This document shows, piece by piece, positions 7,535 through 14,968 of a DNA stretch of 64,000 nt (positions are counted from its first letter, which is position 1; the number at the start of each line of letters is the position of its first letter). The DNA lies in assembly GCA_025464445.1 (NCBI GenBank), contig JAODLY010000044.1, forward strand, positions 91,430-155,429. Direction: 5' to 3'. Both the position numbers and the translations under genes were made by a program. The notes beneath the pieces were generated by a model. The model was not told where the DNA came from, made no database searches, and saw only the letters and a program-made list of their open reading frames with translations. Source of the DNA: Rhodoglobus sp. (GTDB lineage Bacteria > Actinomycetota > Actinomycetes > Actinomycetales > Microbacteriaceae).

Positions 7535-8969
7535 GCGTGCGAACGGCGGTGGCTCCGTCTGGCAACGCAAGGACGGAAGGTACTCTGCTGCACTCCGCAT
7601 GAAGCTTCCCGACGGCACTAGTAGGCGCAAGACCTTCACGGTCAGGACGCGAGCTGCAGCCGACGACCTTCTCCATCAGAAGCTCAGCATAGTCAAGCGC
7701 GGCATCCCCGCGCCCGCGACGGAGTGGGTGGTTCGTGACTTCCTCAACTACTGGCTCAACGACGTCGTTGCCCTCAAATGCCGGCCACGAACGGTCGAGG
7801 TGTACGAGACGAAGATCCGGATCTATATCAATCCGGCAATTGGCGGCAAGCGACTCAAAGACATCACCGTCCGCGACGTACAAGCCTTGCTAAACCAGGC
7901 CGTCGCAACAGGCCACCTCCGAGCAGCCGGCCAGGTGAAGCAGGTTCTGCGCGCCGCGCTCAACCGCGCAATGCGCGAAGAACTGCTCGGCCGAAATGTC
8001 GCGACGCTGACCGAACTTCCTCAACCCCGACCCAAACGCATCACTCCATGGACTTCGGAGGAGGCACGTCGATTCCTCGATGGCTCGAAAGACCACGCCT
8101 GGCATATCGGCTACCTACTCGCGGCCCTCTACGGTCTCCGACGAGGTGAAGTGCTCGGGTTGCGATGGTGCGATATCGACCTTAACGCCGATCTGATTCA
8201 CGTCGAGCAGCAGGCGCAGCGAATCGATGGTCAGCTGATCGGCGGACCCGTAAAGACCGAGCACAGCCGACGTTCGTTGGCACTGCTTCCCGAGACTCGA
8301 AGGGCCCTCCTTGCCCACCTTGCAAAAGTGCTGTCCCAGACGGGGGCGACGCTAGATGAACTCGTCCTCGCGGGAACCCCTCTGCTGACGATGGCGCAGG
8401 GCGGTGGCTATCTCGACCCCAAGACCTTCTCGAACCAGTTCCTGAAGTTGTCCGCAAGTTTGGGCTTGCCTCGCATCACGATCCACGCGCTTCGTCACAC
8501 GGCCGCGACGAACCTGAAGAACGTCGGAGTGCCAGCAAGAGACGTCCAACTCATCCTCGGACACGCTCACGTAAGCACCACCCAGCAGCTCTATCAGCAC
8601 GCGGACATCCAGGGACAAGCACTTGCGCTCTCATTGGTGGAGCGCGCGCTGCTAGCTGCACCCACCAGTGTTGTTAGCGGTCAAACTTGGCGGTCAAACG
8701 CAAAAATCGCCGAACGAATCGGCGATTTTGGAGCTTTTCAATCTGGTGGGACCAGTGGGACTCGAACCCACGACACCCTGCTTAAAAGCTTCATCGGGTC
8801 ACCCTACGAGTGGCTTCCCACCCCCGTACGCGCGCAAGTACGAGCACTCGTTGTCCCCTACCTTCTAGGTGCGACTGCGGTCAAACTTGGCGGTCAAATT
8901 CTTCTGCGTACGTCTACAGGCAGCCAGCCATTTGGCCAATCGATGCTCGACCTAAGGAGTGCCGCATGA
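7524..8969 (+). CDS. Tyrosine recombinase / phage-type integrase
   Basis: 481 codons from the ATG at 7524, of which the recombinase proper takes about 385. Domains in order: an N-terminal arm-binding part (GGGSVWQRKDGRYSAAL), a SAM-like core-binding domain (residues about 70-160), and the catalytic domain with Arg206 (YGLRRGEVLGLRW), His321-x-x-Arg324 (HALRH) and the nucleophile Tyr357 (QLYQH). After about residue 385 the frame continues through an inverted repeat, a tRNA-Lys 3'-half and two repeats before stopping at 8969, where the TGA overlaps the serine recombinase ATG; that tail is probably not functional protein. It acts with the Xis just upstream on the attachment site at 8744-8788. 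Confidence 0.92.
   Translation: MVSRRANGGGSVWQRKDGRYSAALRMKLPDGTSRRKTFTVRTRAAADDLLHQKLSIVKRGIPAPATEWVVRDFLNYWLNDVVALKCRPRTVEVYETKIRIYINPAIGGKRLKDITVRDVQALLNQAVATGHLRAAGQVKQVLRAALNRAMREELLGRNVATLTELPQPRPKRITPWTSEEARRFLDGSKDHAWHIGYLLAALYGLRRGEVLGLRWCDIDLNADLIHVEQQAQRIDGQLIGGPVKTEHSRRSLALLPETRRALLAHLAKVLSQTGATLDELVLAGTPLLTMAQGGGYLDPKTFSNQFLKLSASLGLPRITIHALRHTAATNLKNVGVPARDVQLILGHAHVSTTQQLYQHADIQGQALALSLVERALLAAPTSVVSGQTWRSNAKIAERIGDFGAFQSGGTSGTRTHDTLLKSFIGSPYEWLPTPVRAQVRALVVPYLLGATAVKLGGQILLRTSTGSQPFGQSMLDLRSAA
8677..8698 (+). repeat. Putative integrase arm-type site, copy 1
   Basis: 22 bp made of two GCGGTCAAA units whose starts are 13 bp apart. An identical 22 bp copy lies exactly 200 bp further right. 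One copy on each side of a tRNA-derived core is the layout of arm sites in a phage-type attP. Confidence 0.5.
8703..8729. terminator. Bidirectional rho-independent terminator
   Basis: Perfect 11-bp inverted repeat, AAAATCGCCGA and TCGGCGATTTT, around the five-base loop ACGAA, giving a T-run on either strand. It lies just past the integrase catalytic region and just beyond the 3' end of the tRNA-like sequence, so it can end int transcripts or supply a terminator to a tRNA restored by integration. Confidence 0.7.
8744..8788 (-). other. tRNA-Lys(TTT)-like 3' half: probable attP core
   Basis: Read on the minus strand this is the 3' part of a tRNA: anticodon loop CTTTTAA, stem GCAGG, five-base variable loop, a perfect T-arm (GTGGG, TTCGAGT, CCCAC), acceptor strand TGGTCCC, A and CCA. 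The matching 5' half is absent: the bases beyond 8788 do not pair with the stem. Integrases that use a tRNA gene carry such a 3' half in attP so that the host tRNA is rebuilt. Here repeats lie on both sides, so the site looks unrecombined. Confidence 0.65.
8877..8898 (+). repeat. Putative integrase arm-type site, copy 2
   Basis: Identical to the 22 bp at 8677-8698 (two GCGGTCAAA units), same orientation, on the far side of the tRNA-like core. Confidence 0.5.
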
Positions 8970-10822
8970 GCAACCCAATACCGATTTCGGATGAGGCCGC
9001 GCTTAGGCCCGCGGTCTCCTACCTGCGCGTCTCCACCCGCGAACAGGCCGAGCGAGGCGGACAAGACGAAGGCTTCTCGATCCCCGCCCAACGCCTGGCC
9101 AATCGCAACAAGGCCGCGAGCCTGGGGGCCACGATCGTCGCAGAGTTTGTCGATGCTGGTGAGAGCGCGCGGAAGGCCGACCGTCCGCAGCTCCAAGCCA
9201 TGCTCGACTATGTAGCCGACAACGACGTCTCCTACTGCATCGTTCACAAGGTCGACCGCCTGGCCCGAAACCGAGCGGACGATGTCCAGATCAACATCGC
9301 CCTGGGCAAGGCCGGCACCAAGCTGGTCTCTGCAACAGAGAACATCGACGAGACACCATCCGGGATGTTGGTACACGGCATCATGTCGTCGATCGCCGAG
9401 TTCTATTCGCGCAACCTGGCGACTGAGGTCACCAAAGGCCTCACTCAGAAGGCGCTCAGCGGAGGCACCGTTACCCGCGCACCGCTCGGTTACAAGAACA
9501 TCCGGCACACCGATTCGCTCGGTCGGGAGAGCCGCACCGTTGAGGTGGATGAGGAGCGCGCTCCCTTGGTCCGGTGGGCGTTCGAGGCCTACGCCACCGG
9601 CAACTGGTCCCTATCGATGCTTCACGAAGAGCTCACCCGTCGAGGCCTTCGAACTCGCCCCACGCCTCGATTCCCCGCCAAGCCCCTAATGCGCTCCAAC
9701 CTGCACGACATACTCCGCAACCCCTATTACATCGGCCAGATGGTCTACCGAGGTGTCACCTACCAGGGCTCCCATGAGCAGATCATCGACAAAACTCTTT
9801 GGCAGCGCGTCCAAGACATGCTCTCCGCCCACAACACGGCTGGCGATCGGCAACGCTCCCATGAGCACTACCTGAAAGGCAGCGTCTACTGCGGCTCCTG
9901 CGGAAGTCGACTCATGATCACTCAAACGAAGAACCGCTACGGCGTCCTCTACGAGTACTTCGTGTGCATAGGGCGTCACCAGAAGCGCACTGACTGCATC
10001 CGACAAGCAATGAACGTCGACGCCGTCGAAAGAGTCGTCGAGAACGCCTGGTCGCGCCTGCGGCTTACCTACGACGAAAGGACTCGTGCGGAAATGCTCA
10101 TCACCGAGGCGATCACGAACCTATCCAAGGAGCAGGGCAAGCAGCGCGCGCATCTTGAACGCGACCGTGCGGCTCTGCTTTTAGAGCGGACCAAGCTACT
10201 CGCGGCGCACTACGCAGATGCGATCCCGCTAAGCCTTCTGAAGGTCGAGCAGCACCGCATCGCGAACGCTCTGGCAGTCATTGAGGAAGAGCTCGATGGC
10301 GCACAGGCGAGCCACGAGGTGGTGTTGGCACATCTGGACGCCATTTTGGACTTGCTGCAGCACGCCCACAGTGCCTACATGGAGGCGAACCCGGTACTCC
10401 GTCGATTGTTGAATCAAGCCTTCGCCGAGAAGATCTATATCGACGAGGAGAGCACGGCCACGTTGCAACCCGACGTCACAGTTGGCGTCATTCACAGCAC
10501 CGCACGCCCGCCATTGCGGCTCCTAGAGGGCAGTATCTCGGCTCATCCAGTCGAGCCCTCGGGAGCCCCGCCCGGCGCGATCGCCGACGATTCTGCTTCG
10601 GGACCGCGCACATCCCCACAAAGAAACCCCCTTCGATCTCTGTCGAAGGGGGTTTCTCTTTCGGCCCAACCTTCCCTCTTTACTGGGAAGGGTTTGAATA
10701 AGGCCGTTTTGGTGGATCCAAGGGGATTCGAACCCCTGACCCCCTGCATGCCATGCAGGTGCGCTACCGGGCTGCGCCATGGACCCGTGCAGTCGCCCGG
10801 CAGGCCGGACGACAACTTCTAA
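8966..10822 (+). CDS. Large serine recombinase, C-terminus reading through host tRNA region
   Basis: 618 residues from the ATG at 8966 (AAGGAG six bases upstream). The resolvase domain comes first, with nucleophile Ser23 (YLRVSTREQ) and the VDRLARNR and GIMSSIAEFYSRNLATEV motifs, followed by the recombinase domain (GYKNIRH through YYIGQMVYRG), a zinc ribbon from Cys309 (CGSCGSRLM and CIGRHQKRTDC), and a long coiled coil (about 390-490). Large serine integrases join short unlike att sites without accessory factors. From about residue 553 the frame passes through a terminator hairpin and then antisense to tRNA-Ala, so the last 60-100 residues are probably an accident of insertion next to the tRNA. 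The start overlaps the tyrosine integrase stop. Confidence 0.9.
   Translation: MSNPIPISDEAALRPAVSYLRVSTREQAERGGQDEGFSIPAQRLANRNKAASLGATIVAEFVDAGESARKADRPQLQAMLDYVADNDVSYCIVHKVDRLARNRADDVQINIALGKAGTKLVSATENIDETPSGMLVHGIMSSIAEFYSRNLATEVTKGLTQKALSGGTVTRAPLGYKNIRHTDSLGRESRTVEVDEERAPLVRWAFEAYATGNWSLSMLHEELTRRGLRTRPTPRFPAKPLMRSNLHDILRNPYYIGQMVYRGVTYQGSHEQIIDKTLWQRVQDMLSAHNTAGDRQRSHEHYLKGSVYCGSCGSRLMITQTKNRYGVLYEYFVCIGRHQKRTDCIRQAMNVDAVERVVENAWSRLRLTYDERTRAEMLITEAITNLSKEQGKQRAHLERDRAALLLERTKLLAAHYADAIPLSLLKVEQHRIANALAVIEEELDGAQASHEVVLAHLDAILDLLQHAHSAYMEANPVLRRLLNQAFAEKIYIDEESTATLQPDVTVGVIHSTARPPLRLLEGSISAHPVEPSGAPPGAIADDSASGPRTSPQRNPLRSLSKGVSLSAQPSLFTGKGLNKAVLVDPRGFEPLTPCMPCRCATGLRHGPVQSPGRPDDNF
10623..10656. 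terminator. Strong hairpin terminator, tRNA-Ala side
   Basis: Perfect 14-bp stem, GAAACCCCCTTCGA and its complement, six-base loop, with pyrimidine-rich ends in both directions. It lies 54 bp beyond the 3' end of tRNA-Ala and fits as its terminator; it also lies inside the serine recombinase frame. Confidence 0.8.
10710..10786 (-). tRNA. tRNA-Ala (anticodon GGC)
   Basis: Complete cloverleaf on the minus strand: acceptor GGGTCCA paired with TGGATCC, A73 and encoded CCA at 10710-10712; D-arm GCGCAGCCCGGTAGCGC; anticodon stem CTGCA/TGCAG with loop TGGCA carrying GGC; T-arm AGGGG, TTCGAAT, CCCCT. It marks the right end of the element and the start of ordinary chromosome. Confidence 0.95.
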
Positions 10823-10869
10823 AGATTACTACACATCGCCCAGGAGCCGAACCGGCGGACAATGTTGTC

Positions 10870-11451
10870 ATGGCTGCCGAACCCATCACCGTTTCGATAA
10901 CCCGCCACGTCCACCCCGAGCGGGCAAAGGAGGTCGCTGCATGGGCGCGCGCTGGGCAAGACCTGCTGAGCAGCTACCCCGGCTACCTCGGCTCGGGCTG
11001 GATCCGACCAGACCCGGAGAGCCCAGACTGGCACATGCTGTTCAGGTTCGCGGATGCGGCATCCCTCGCCGCGTGGCAGGCCAGCCCCGAGCGGGCCTGG
11101 TGGGTCGCCTCCGCCCTCGGGATGGTCGAACACTCCCCCGAGGAGCGCCGGACGGGGATCGAAGGCTGGTTTGACACTCCCGCGTCCGTCGAAGTCATCG
11201 CGCCCGCGGCATCCCCACCGCCACGCTGGAAGCAGATGGTCTCCATCTTTCTCGTGTTCTTCCCGCTGAGCCTGATCGCCAACTGGGGGCTCTCCCCGAT
11301 CACCCACGACTGGCCACTCGTGCTCCGCGTGCTGCTCACTGTCGTGCTTGTGACACCCGTGATGACCTACCTCGCGATGCCGCTCGTGACGAGGGCGCTG
11401 CGGCCCTGGCTCAACGCGCCCAAGCGAAGCAGTAGGTCAAACGGGGCCTAG
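10870..11451 (+). CDS. Antibiotic biosynthesis monooxygenase (ABM) domain protein with membrane tail
   Basis: 193 residues. Residues 5-100 have the ABM-type ferredoxin-like fold: VSITRHVHPERAKEVAAWARAGQDLLSSYPGYLGSG, then WHMLFRFADAASLAAWQASPERAWW. A linker leads to two membrane segments (about 125-150, MVSIFLVFFPLSLIANWGL, and 160-185). ABM domains with this membrane tail are usually annotated as ABM or DUF-type proteins; the substrate is unknown. The ATG at 10870 was chosen because the domain starts there and the upstream frame overlaps tRNA-Ala. The end overlaps convergent budA by four bases. Confidence 0.78.
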   Translation: MAAEPITVSITRHVHPERAKEVAAWARAGQDLLSSYPGYLGSGWIRPDPESPDWHMLFRFADAASLAAWQASPERAWWVASALGMVEHSPEERRTGIEGWFDTPASVEVIAPAASPPPRWKQMVSIFLVFFPLSLIANWGLSPITHDWPLVLRVLLTVVLVTPVMTYLAMPLVTRALRPWLNAPKRSSRSNGA

Positions 11452-12179
11452 GAGCTTTCGGCCTGGCGGATGGCCGCGTCTGCTTCGATGTCGTCCAGCT
11501 CGGCCGCGAGATACGAAGCGACCTCGGGCAGCCGCAGCGTGAACGTCGAGTACGCCTCGATCTGGAGCGTCGCCGACTGCAACTCGAAGTCCATGACGTG
11601 CCCGCCGAATTCGCGCGCGTCGTCCAGGTAGTGCAGGTGGAAGTCGGCGACGCTCAGTCCCTGGAAGACGTCGGGGCCTTTGAAGCCGACAATTGTGCCC
11701 CGCGTGGCGCCCACCGAGTTCTCGTGCTGGCTCTTCACCGCGTCGGCGAGGCCGGGATACGGGCGCTGCTGGCGCACCGCCTCGCGCACGGTCATCCCGC
11801 CGAAAACGCCATCCACCCTGAGCGCGTAGAAGAGGTTGTCGCTCGGCACGATCGACTCGACGAGATGCTCGAAAGCGACCTCACCCAGGGGACCGGTGAG
11901 GCTGCGTTCGAAGACCGGCTCGAACCGCACAACCTCCGCGAACGGCAGTAGCTCGCCGGGAGCCACGATTCGCACCGACCCGTCGCCGCGGCAGACGTGC
12001 ATGACGCCGTCCAGCAGCACGAGCTCGCCATCGAGTGCGTCGCCGCAGCCCACGCCGAGGTCGCCCGCAGCCGAGACCTCCGAGGCGGGGAATGCCCCGT
12101 CGAGCAGCCCCGCGACGAGCGCATCGACGAACGAGAACTGCTGGATCGCCTTGCCCGCCCTGGGGCGCAGCTCGGCCAC
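11448..12179 (-). CDS. budA: Alpha-acetolactate decarboxylase
   Basis: 243 residues, the family's usual length. It converts 2-acetolactate to acetoin with loss of CO2 in the butanediol/acetoin overflow pathway, which spares the cell from acid. The metal-binding His cluster is seen at about residues 185-200 (DFHLHYLDDAREFGGHV). Other family landmarks are FVDALVAGLLDGAF near the start, DGVMHVCRGDGSV near 57, and PSDNLFYALRVDGVF near 112. It lies five bases after rsfS on the same strand, so it is probably cotranscribed with the nadD-rsfS group. Confidence 0.92.
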   Translation of the reverse strand: MAELRPRAGKAIQQFSFVDALVAGLLDGAFPASEVSAAGDLGVGCGDALDGELVLLDGVMHVCRGDGSVRIVAPGELLPFAEVVRFEPVFERSLTGPLGEVAFEHLVESIVPSDNLFYALRVDGVFGGMTVREAVRQQRPYPGLADAVKSQHENSVGATRGTIVGFKGPDVFQGLSVADFHLHYLDDAREFGGHVMDFELQSATLQIEAYSTFTLRLPEVASYLAAELDDIEADAAIRQAESS

Positions 12180-12184
12180 GATGC

Positions 12185-12562
12185 TCAGTCGGCGATCTTG
12201 GCGACCGGAAGCTGCAACGGGATCGCCGGGCAGTCCTTCCAGAGCCGCTCGAGCGAGTAGTACATGCGGTCTTCCTCGTGGAAGATGTGTGCGACGACAT
12301 CCCCGAAGTCCAGCAGTATCCAGCGGCCCTCGGCGCGACCCTCGCGGCGGATCGTCTTGACACCCGCCTCGATCATCTTGTCTTCGATCTCACCGGCGAT
12401 CGCCTGCACGTTGCGCTCGTTGCGGCCTGTGGCCAGGAAGAAGATATCGGTGAGCGGGAGGGGACCCGAGACATCGAGTGCGACGAGATCCTCACCCTGT
12501 TTGGAGTCGGCAGCGAGAGCCACCACGGTAAGAAGCTCGCGGGCGCGCGCCGATGCAGTCAC
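12185..12562 (-). CDS. rsfS: Ribosome silencing factor RsfS
   Basis: 125 residues. RsfS binds ribosomal protein uL14 on the 50S subunit and blocks subunit joining when nutrients are short. The family signature is plain: LLTVVALAADSKQGEDLVALDVS, then LTDIFFLATGRNERNVQAIAGEIED and WILLDFGDVVAHIFHEEDRMYYSLERLW. It is the third gene after nadD, an order conserved in many bacteria. Confidence 0.96.
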   Translation of the reverse strand: MTASARARELLTVVALAADSKQGEDLVALDVSGPLPLTDIFFLATGRNERNVQAIAGEIEDKMIEAGVKTIRREGRAEGRWILLDFGDVVAHIFHEEDRMYYSLERLWKDCPAIPLQLPVAKIAD

Positions 12563-12603
12563 ATGATCCTTAAGGGGTGGGAGGGAAAAGAAAGCGTCAC
12601 GAA

Positions 12604-14133
12604 TCAGAAGATGTTGAACGCGAAAGCGGCAACGAGGAGTCCGGCGACGACCACGGCCATCGACGATGCGGAGATGAGGAGCGCCGTGAGGGCGCGGGTG
12701 CCTTTCGGCTTCTGCGTGTGGGTGACACCGCGGCCGGTCTGGTGGGTGCTGACCGCAGTTATCGCTCGAACCGGCGCCGAATCCGTCGAAATCACTTCGT
12801 GGTCGTTGGCGTCAAAAAGCGAGTCGATGCCGTCGTGCTCGAACCTGTCGGTCACCCCGGTGGAACTGAGGCTGTGCGGCAGGTCGATCGAGCCGGTGAG
12901 CATGATCTCGCCGGTGCTGGTCAGCGGGCCCCTGATGTCGCCGTTGGGCACTGTGGGCAGCACGAGCGCGCTTGTGGTCGTCGAGCCACTGCTCACCCTG
13001 CGGTTGATTGTCGTCTCGGGAAACTCGTCATCGAGATCGGCCTGTGTGGACCAGTGGCCCACCGGCGGAGTCCAGGTGGCCTCTGCTGCCGAATCAGAGC
13101 GGGTGAGAGTGTCGAACTCGTCGAGAGCGTTCGTCATCGCTGTGTTCGTCGACGGCTGCGGTGCCTGCGGCATCACGACCTCGGGAATGCGGGTCGCTTC
13201 GTACGCGAGCTGGGCGGGCACGGGAGGCTGTTGCAGCGCAGGCGGGGGCTGCAGGGGCACCGGCGGGGCCTGCTGCGCCGGCCACGCGGCCGGAACGGCG
13301 AACGAGTCCTGGGTGCCGAGAGCCGCCGCCTCGTCCTGGGCGAGCAGGGCGCGCAGCTCGCGACGGGACAGGGTCTGCTCCCCCGGGGCATCCGACCACT
13401 GCTGCTGGACCTGCTGCTCTGCGTTCGGCGTTGAGGCGTCATACTGCGGCGCGACGGACGGCTGGGGCGCCGAATGCTGTTGCGGCGCCGCGTAAGACTG
13501 CGGCGGGGCCGTCGGCTGCTGCTGCACAGCGGGGTTCGCGTACTGCTGCGGCACCTGAGAAACGGGGGCGGGAGGCGCGGTCGGTGCCTGCGGAGCACCG
13601 AACCCTTCGCGCACCTCGGTCTGGTAATGCAGGTCGGTGGCCGGTATCGCGGACGGCCATGCCTGCGGTGCAGCTGTGCGCTCCGCGGCCTGCGCCGCAC
13701 GACGGCCCTCAGGGCTGAAATCGCGAACCCTGAAGCTCGACTGTTCGCCGGTCTGCGCCTGCGGGGCCTCCGTCTGCGCCTGGCGGGCGTCAAGGCGGCT
13801 GCGGAACGACTGGGGGTCGTAGCTCGGAGTTGACGACTGGCGGGATGCCGTCGAGTAGTTCAGCGGTTCGGCTGCGGCTGGCGGCTGGTTGGCCGCGGCC
13901 GCCGCGCGACGGCCAGGCACAGCGGCATCCGATCGCGGGGCGGGAGACAGCTGGGCAGCGCGACGGGCATTGGTGTCCCACATGTCACGCTGGTTGTCGG
14001 ATTCCGGCAAGTACTGCGGCGCGGCCTGGGCGGGAAACTCGGTGAATCCGACCGGCGACTCTGCGCTGTCATCGCGCTCACTCTGCCGAACCGCGCGCCG
14101 CGACTGCGGCTGCGGGTCTTGGAAAGTGGTCAT
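12604..14133 (-). CDS. Long Gln/Ala/Pro-rich protein with C-terminal membrane anchor
   Basis: 509 residues with no recognised catalytic domain. Residues about 20-340 are low complexity, dominated by Gln, Ala, Pro and Ser (PQQYANPAVQQQPTAPPQSY is typical). A more ordered part follows (about 385-450: RRVSSGSTTTSALVLPTVP, then STGEIMLTGSIDLPHSL), and residues about 480-507 form one transmembrane helix (ALLISASSMAVVVAGLLVAAF). Such tail-anchored disordered proteins lie between nadD and rsfS in related actinobacteria. The start shares one base with the nadD stop (TAATG). A cell-envelope or division scaffold role is possible but unproven. Confidence 0.75.
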   Translation of the reverse strand: MTTFQDPQPQSRRAVRQSERDDSAESPVGFTEFPAQAAPQYLPESDNQRDMWDTNARRAAQLSPAPRSDAAVPGRRAAAAANQPPAAAEPLNYSTASRQSSTPSYDPQSFRSRLDARQAQTEAPQAQTGEQSSFRVRDFSPEGRRAAQAAERTAAPQAWPSAIPATDLHYQTEVREGFGAPQAPTAPPAPVSQVPQQYANPAVQQQPTAPPQSYAAPQQHSAPQPSVAPQYDASTPNAEQQVQQQWSDAPGEQTLSRRELRALLAQDEAAALGTQDSFAVPAAWPAQQAPPVPLQPPPALQQPPVPAQLAYEATRIPEVVMPQAPQPSTNTAMTNALDEFDTLTRSDSAAEATWTPPVGHWSTQADLDDEFPETTINRRVSSGSTTTSALVLPTVPNGDIRGPLTSTGEIMLTGSIDLPHSLSSTGVTDRFEHDGIDSLFDANDHEVISTDSAPVRAITAVSTHQTGRGVTHTQKPKGTRALTALLISASSMAVVVAGLLVAAFAFNIF

Positions 14134-14732
14134 TAACTACTCCGATACAAGTGGTGCTTGGCGATGTATTGGACTACTCCATCAGGAACCAAATACCAGA
14201 CCGGGAACCCCCGGCTGACCCTGCTTCGACAGTCCGTAGACGATATCGCCAGCGCCGGCACTTCAAGCGAGCTTACGCCCTGCTCTGGCAAACCGCTAAT
14301 AGCGAGGGTGTGGCCGGGCCGTGAAACTGCCACGAAATGCGCGAGATTCCAGACCTCTTCGACATCTTTCCAGTCGAGGATCTGGGCCACGGCGTCGGCC
14401 CCCGTGATGAAGAAGAGGTCCGCTTCCGGGCGTGCTTTGCGGATGTCGCGGAGGGTGTCGATCGTGTATGTCGGGCCGTCGCGCTCGATGTCGACCCTGC
14501 TCACCGTGAAGCGTGGATTGGCGGCCGTCGCAATCACCGTCATGAGGTAGCGGTGCTCGCCCTCGGTGACGCTCCGCTTCATCCACGGCTCCCCCGTGGG
14601 CACGAAGATCACCTCGTCGAGGTCGAACTTCTGCTGCACCTCGCTCGCTGCGACGAGGTGGCCGTTGTGGATCGGGTCGAAGGTTCCGCCCATGACTCCG
14701 ATGCGCGCACGTCGCTGTGCTTCGTCGGCCAT
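14133..14732 (-). CDS. nadD: Nicotinate-nucleotide adenylyltransferase
   Basis: 199 residues. It transfers AMP from ATP to nicotinate mononucleotide, making deamido-NAD. The nucleotidyltransferase motif [11 protein letters not shown] lies at about residues 15-25 and the second motif ([13 protein letters not shown], corresponding to the ISST.IR type) near residue 163; PTGEPWMK near 46 and [16 protein letters not shown] near 107 also fit. It lies downstream of proA and the small membrane protein gene, in the standard order. Confidence 0.96.
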   Translation of the reverse strand: MADEAQRRARIGVMGGTFDPIHNGHLVAASEVQQKFDLDEVIFVPTGEPWMKRSVTEGEHRYLMTVIATAANPRFTVSRVDIERDGPTYTIDTLRDIRKARPEADLFFITGADAVAQILDWKDVEEVWNLAHFVAVSRPGHTLAISGLPEQGVSSLEVPALAISSTDCRSRVSRGFPVWYLVPDGVVQYIAKHHLYRSS

Positions 14733-14746
14733 GCTGGGTGCTGCGC

Positions 14747-14938
14747 CTAGTGGCCCGCGCCGTGAGGCTTGTCGCCGCCGGTCTTGTCACTGTGCCGGTT
14801 GGCCACATCGCGGAAGCTCCACGAGACGAGGGCAAGGGTGAGGAACACCGCAACCGCGATACCGGCAAACGCGAGCGGGGGCATGATGAGCGGAGCGAGC
14901 TCTTCGGACTTGACGAGGACTACGGCGAGCAGGGACAA
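14747..14938 (-). CDS. Small membrane protein between proA and nadD
   Basis: 63 residues, TTG start with GGAG eight bases upstream. One transmembrane helix at about residues 18-42 ([23 protein letters not shown]) is followed by a polar tail ([16 protein letters not shown]). Its place between proA and nadD and spacing of 14 bases to nadD suggest cotranscription. The function is unknown. Confidence 0.7.
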   Translation of the reverse strand: MSLLAVVLVKSEELAPLIMPPLAFAGIAVAVFLTLALVSWSFRDVANRHSDKTGGDKPHGAGH

Positions 14939-14968
14939 CAGTTTCTCCGATCGATGTGCACTTGAATC

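Noticed and set aside
8668..8868. Small plus-strand frame reading through the tRNA-like core
   Set aside because: Its protein resembles the common artefact of reading tRNA 3' ends (VGLEPTTPCLK); no binding site.
10543..10815. Minus-strand frames over tRNA-Ala
   Set aside because: They translate the tRNA and its terminator; no real protein is expected.
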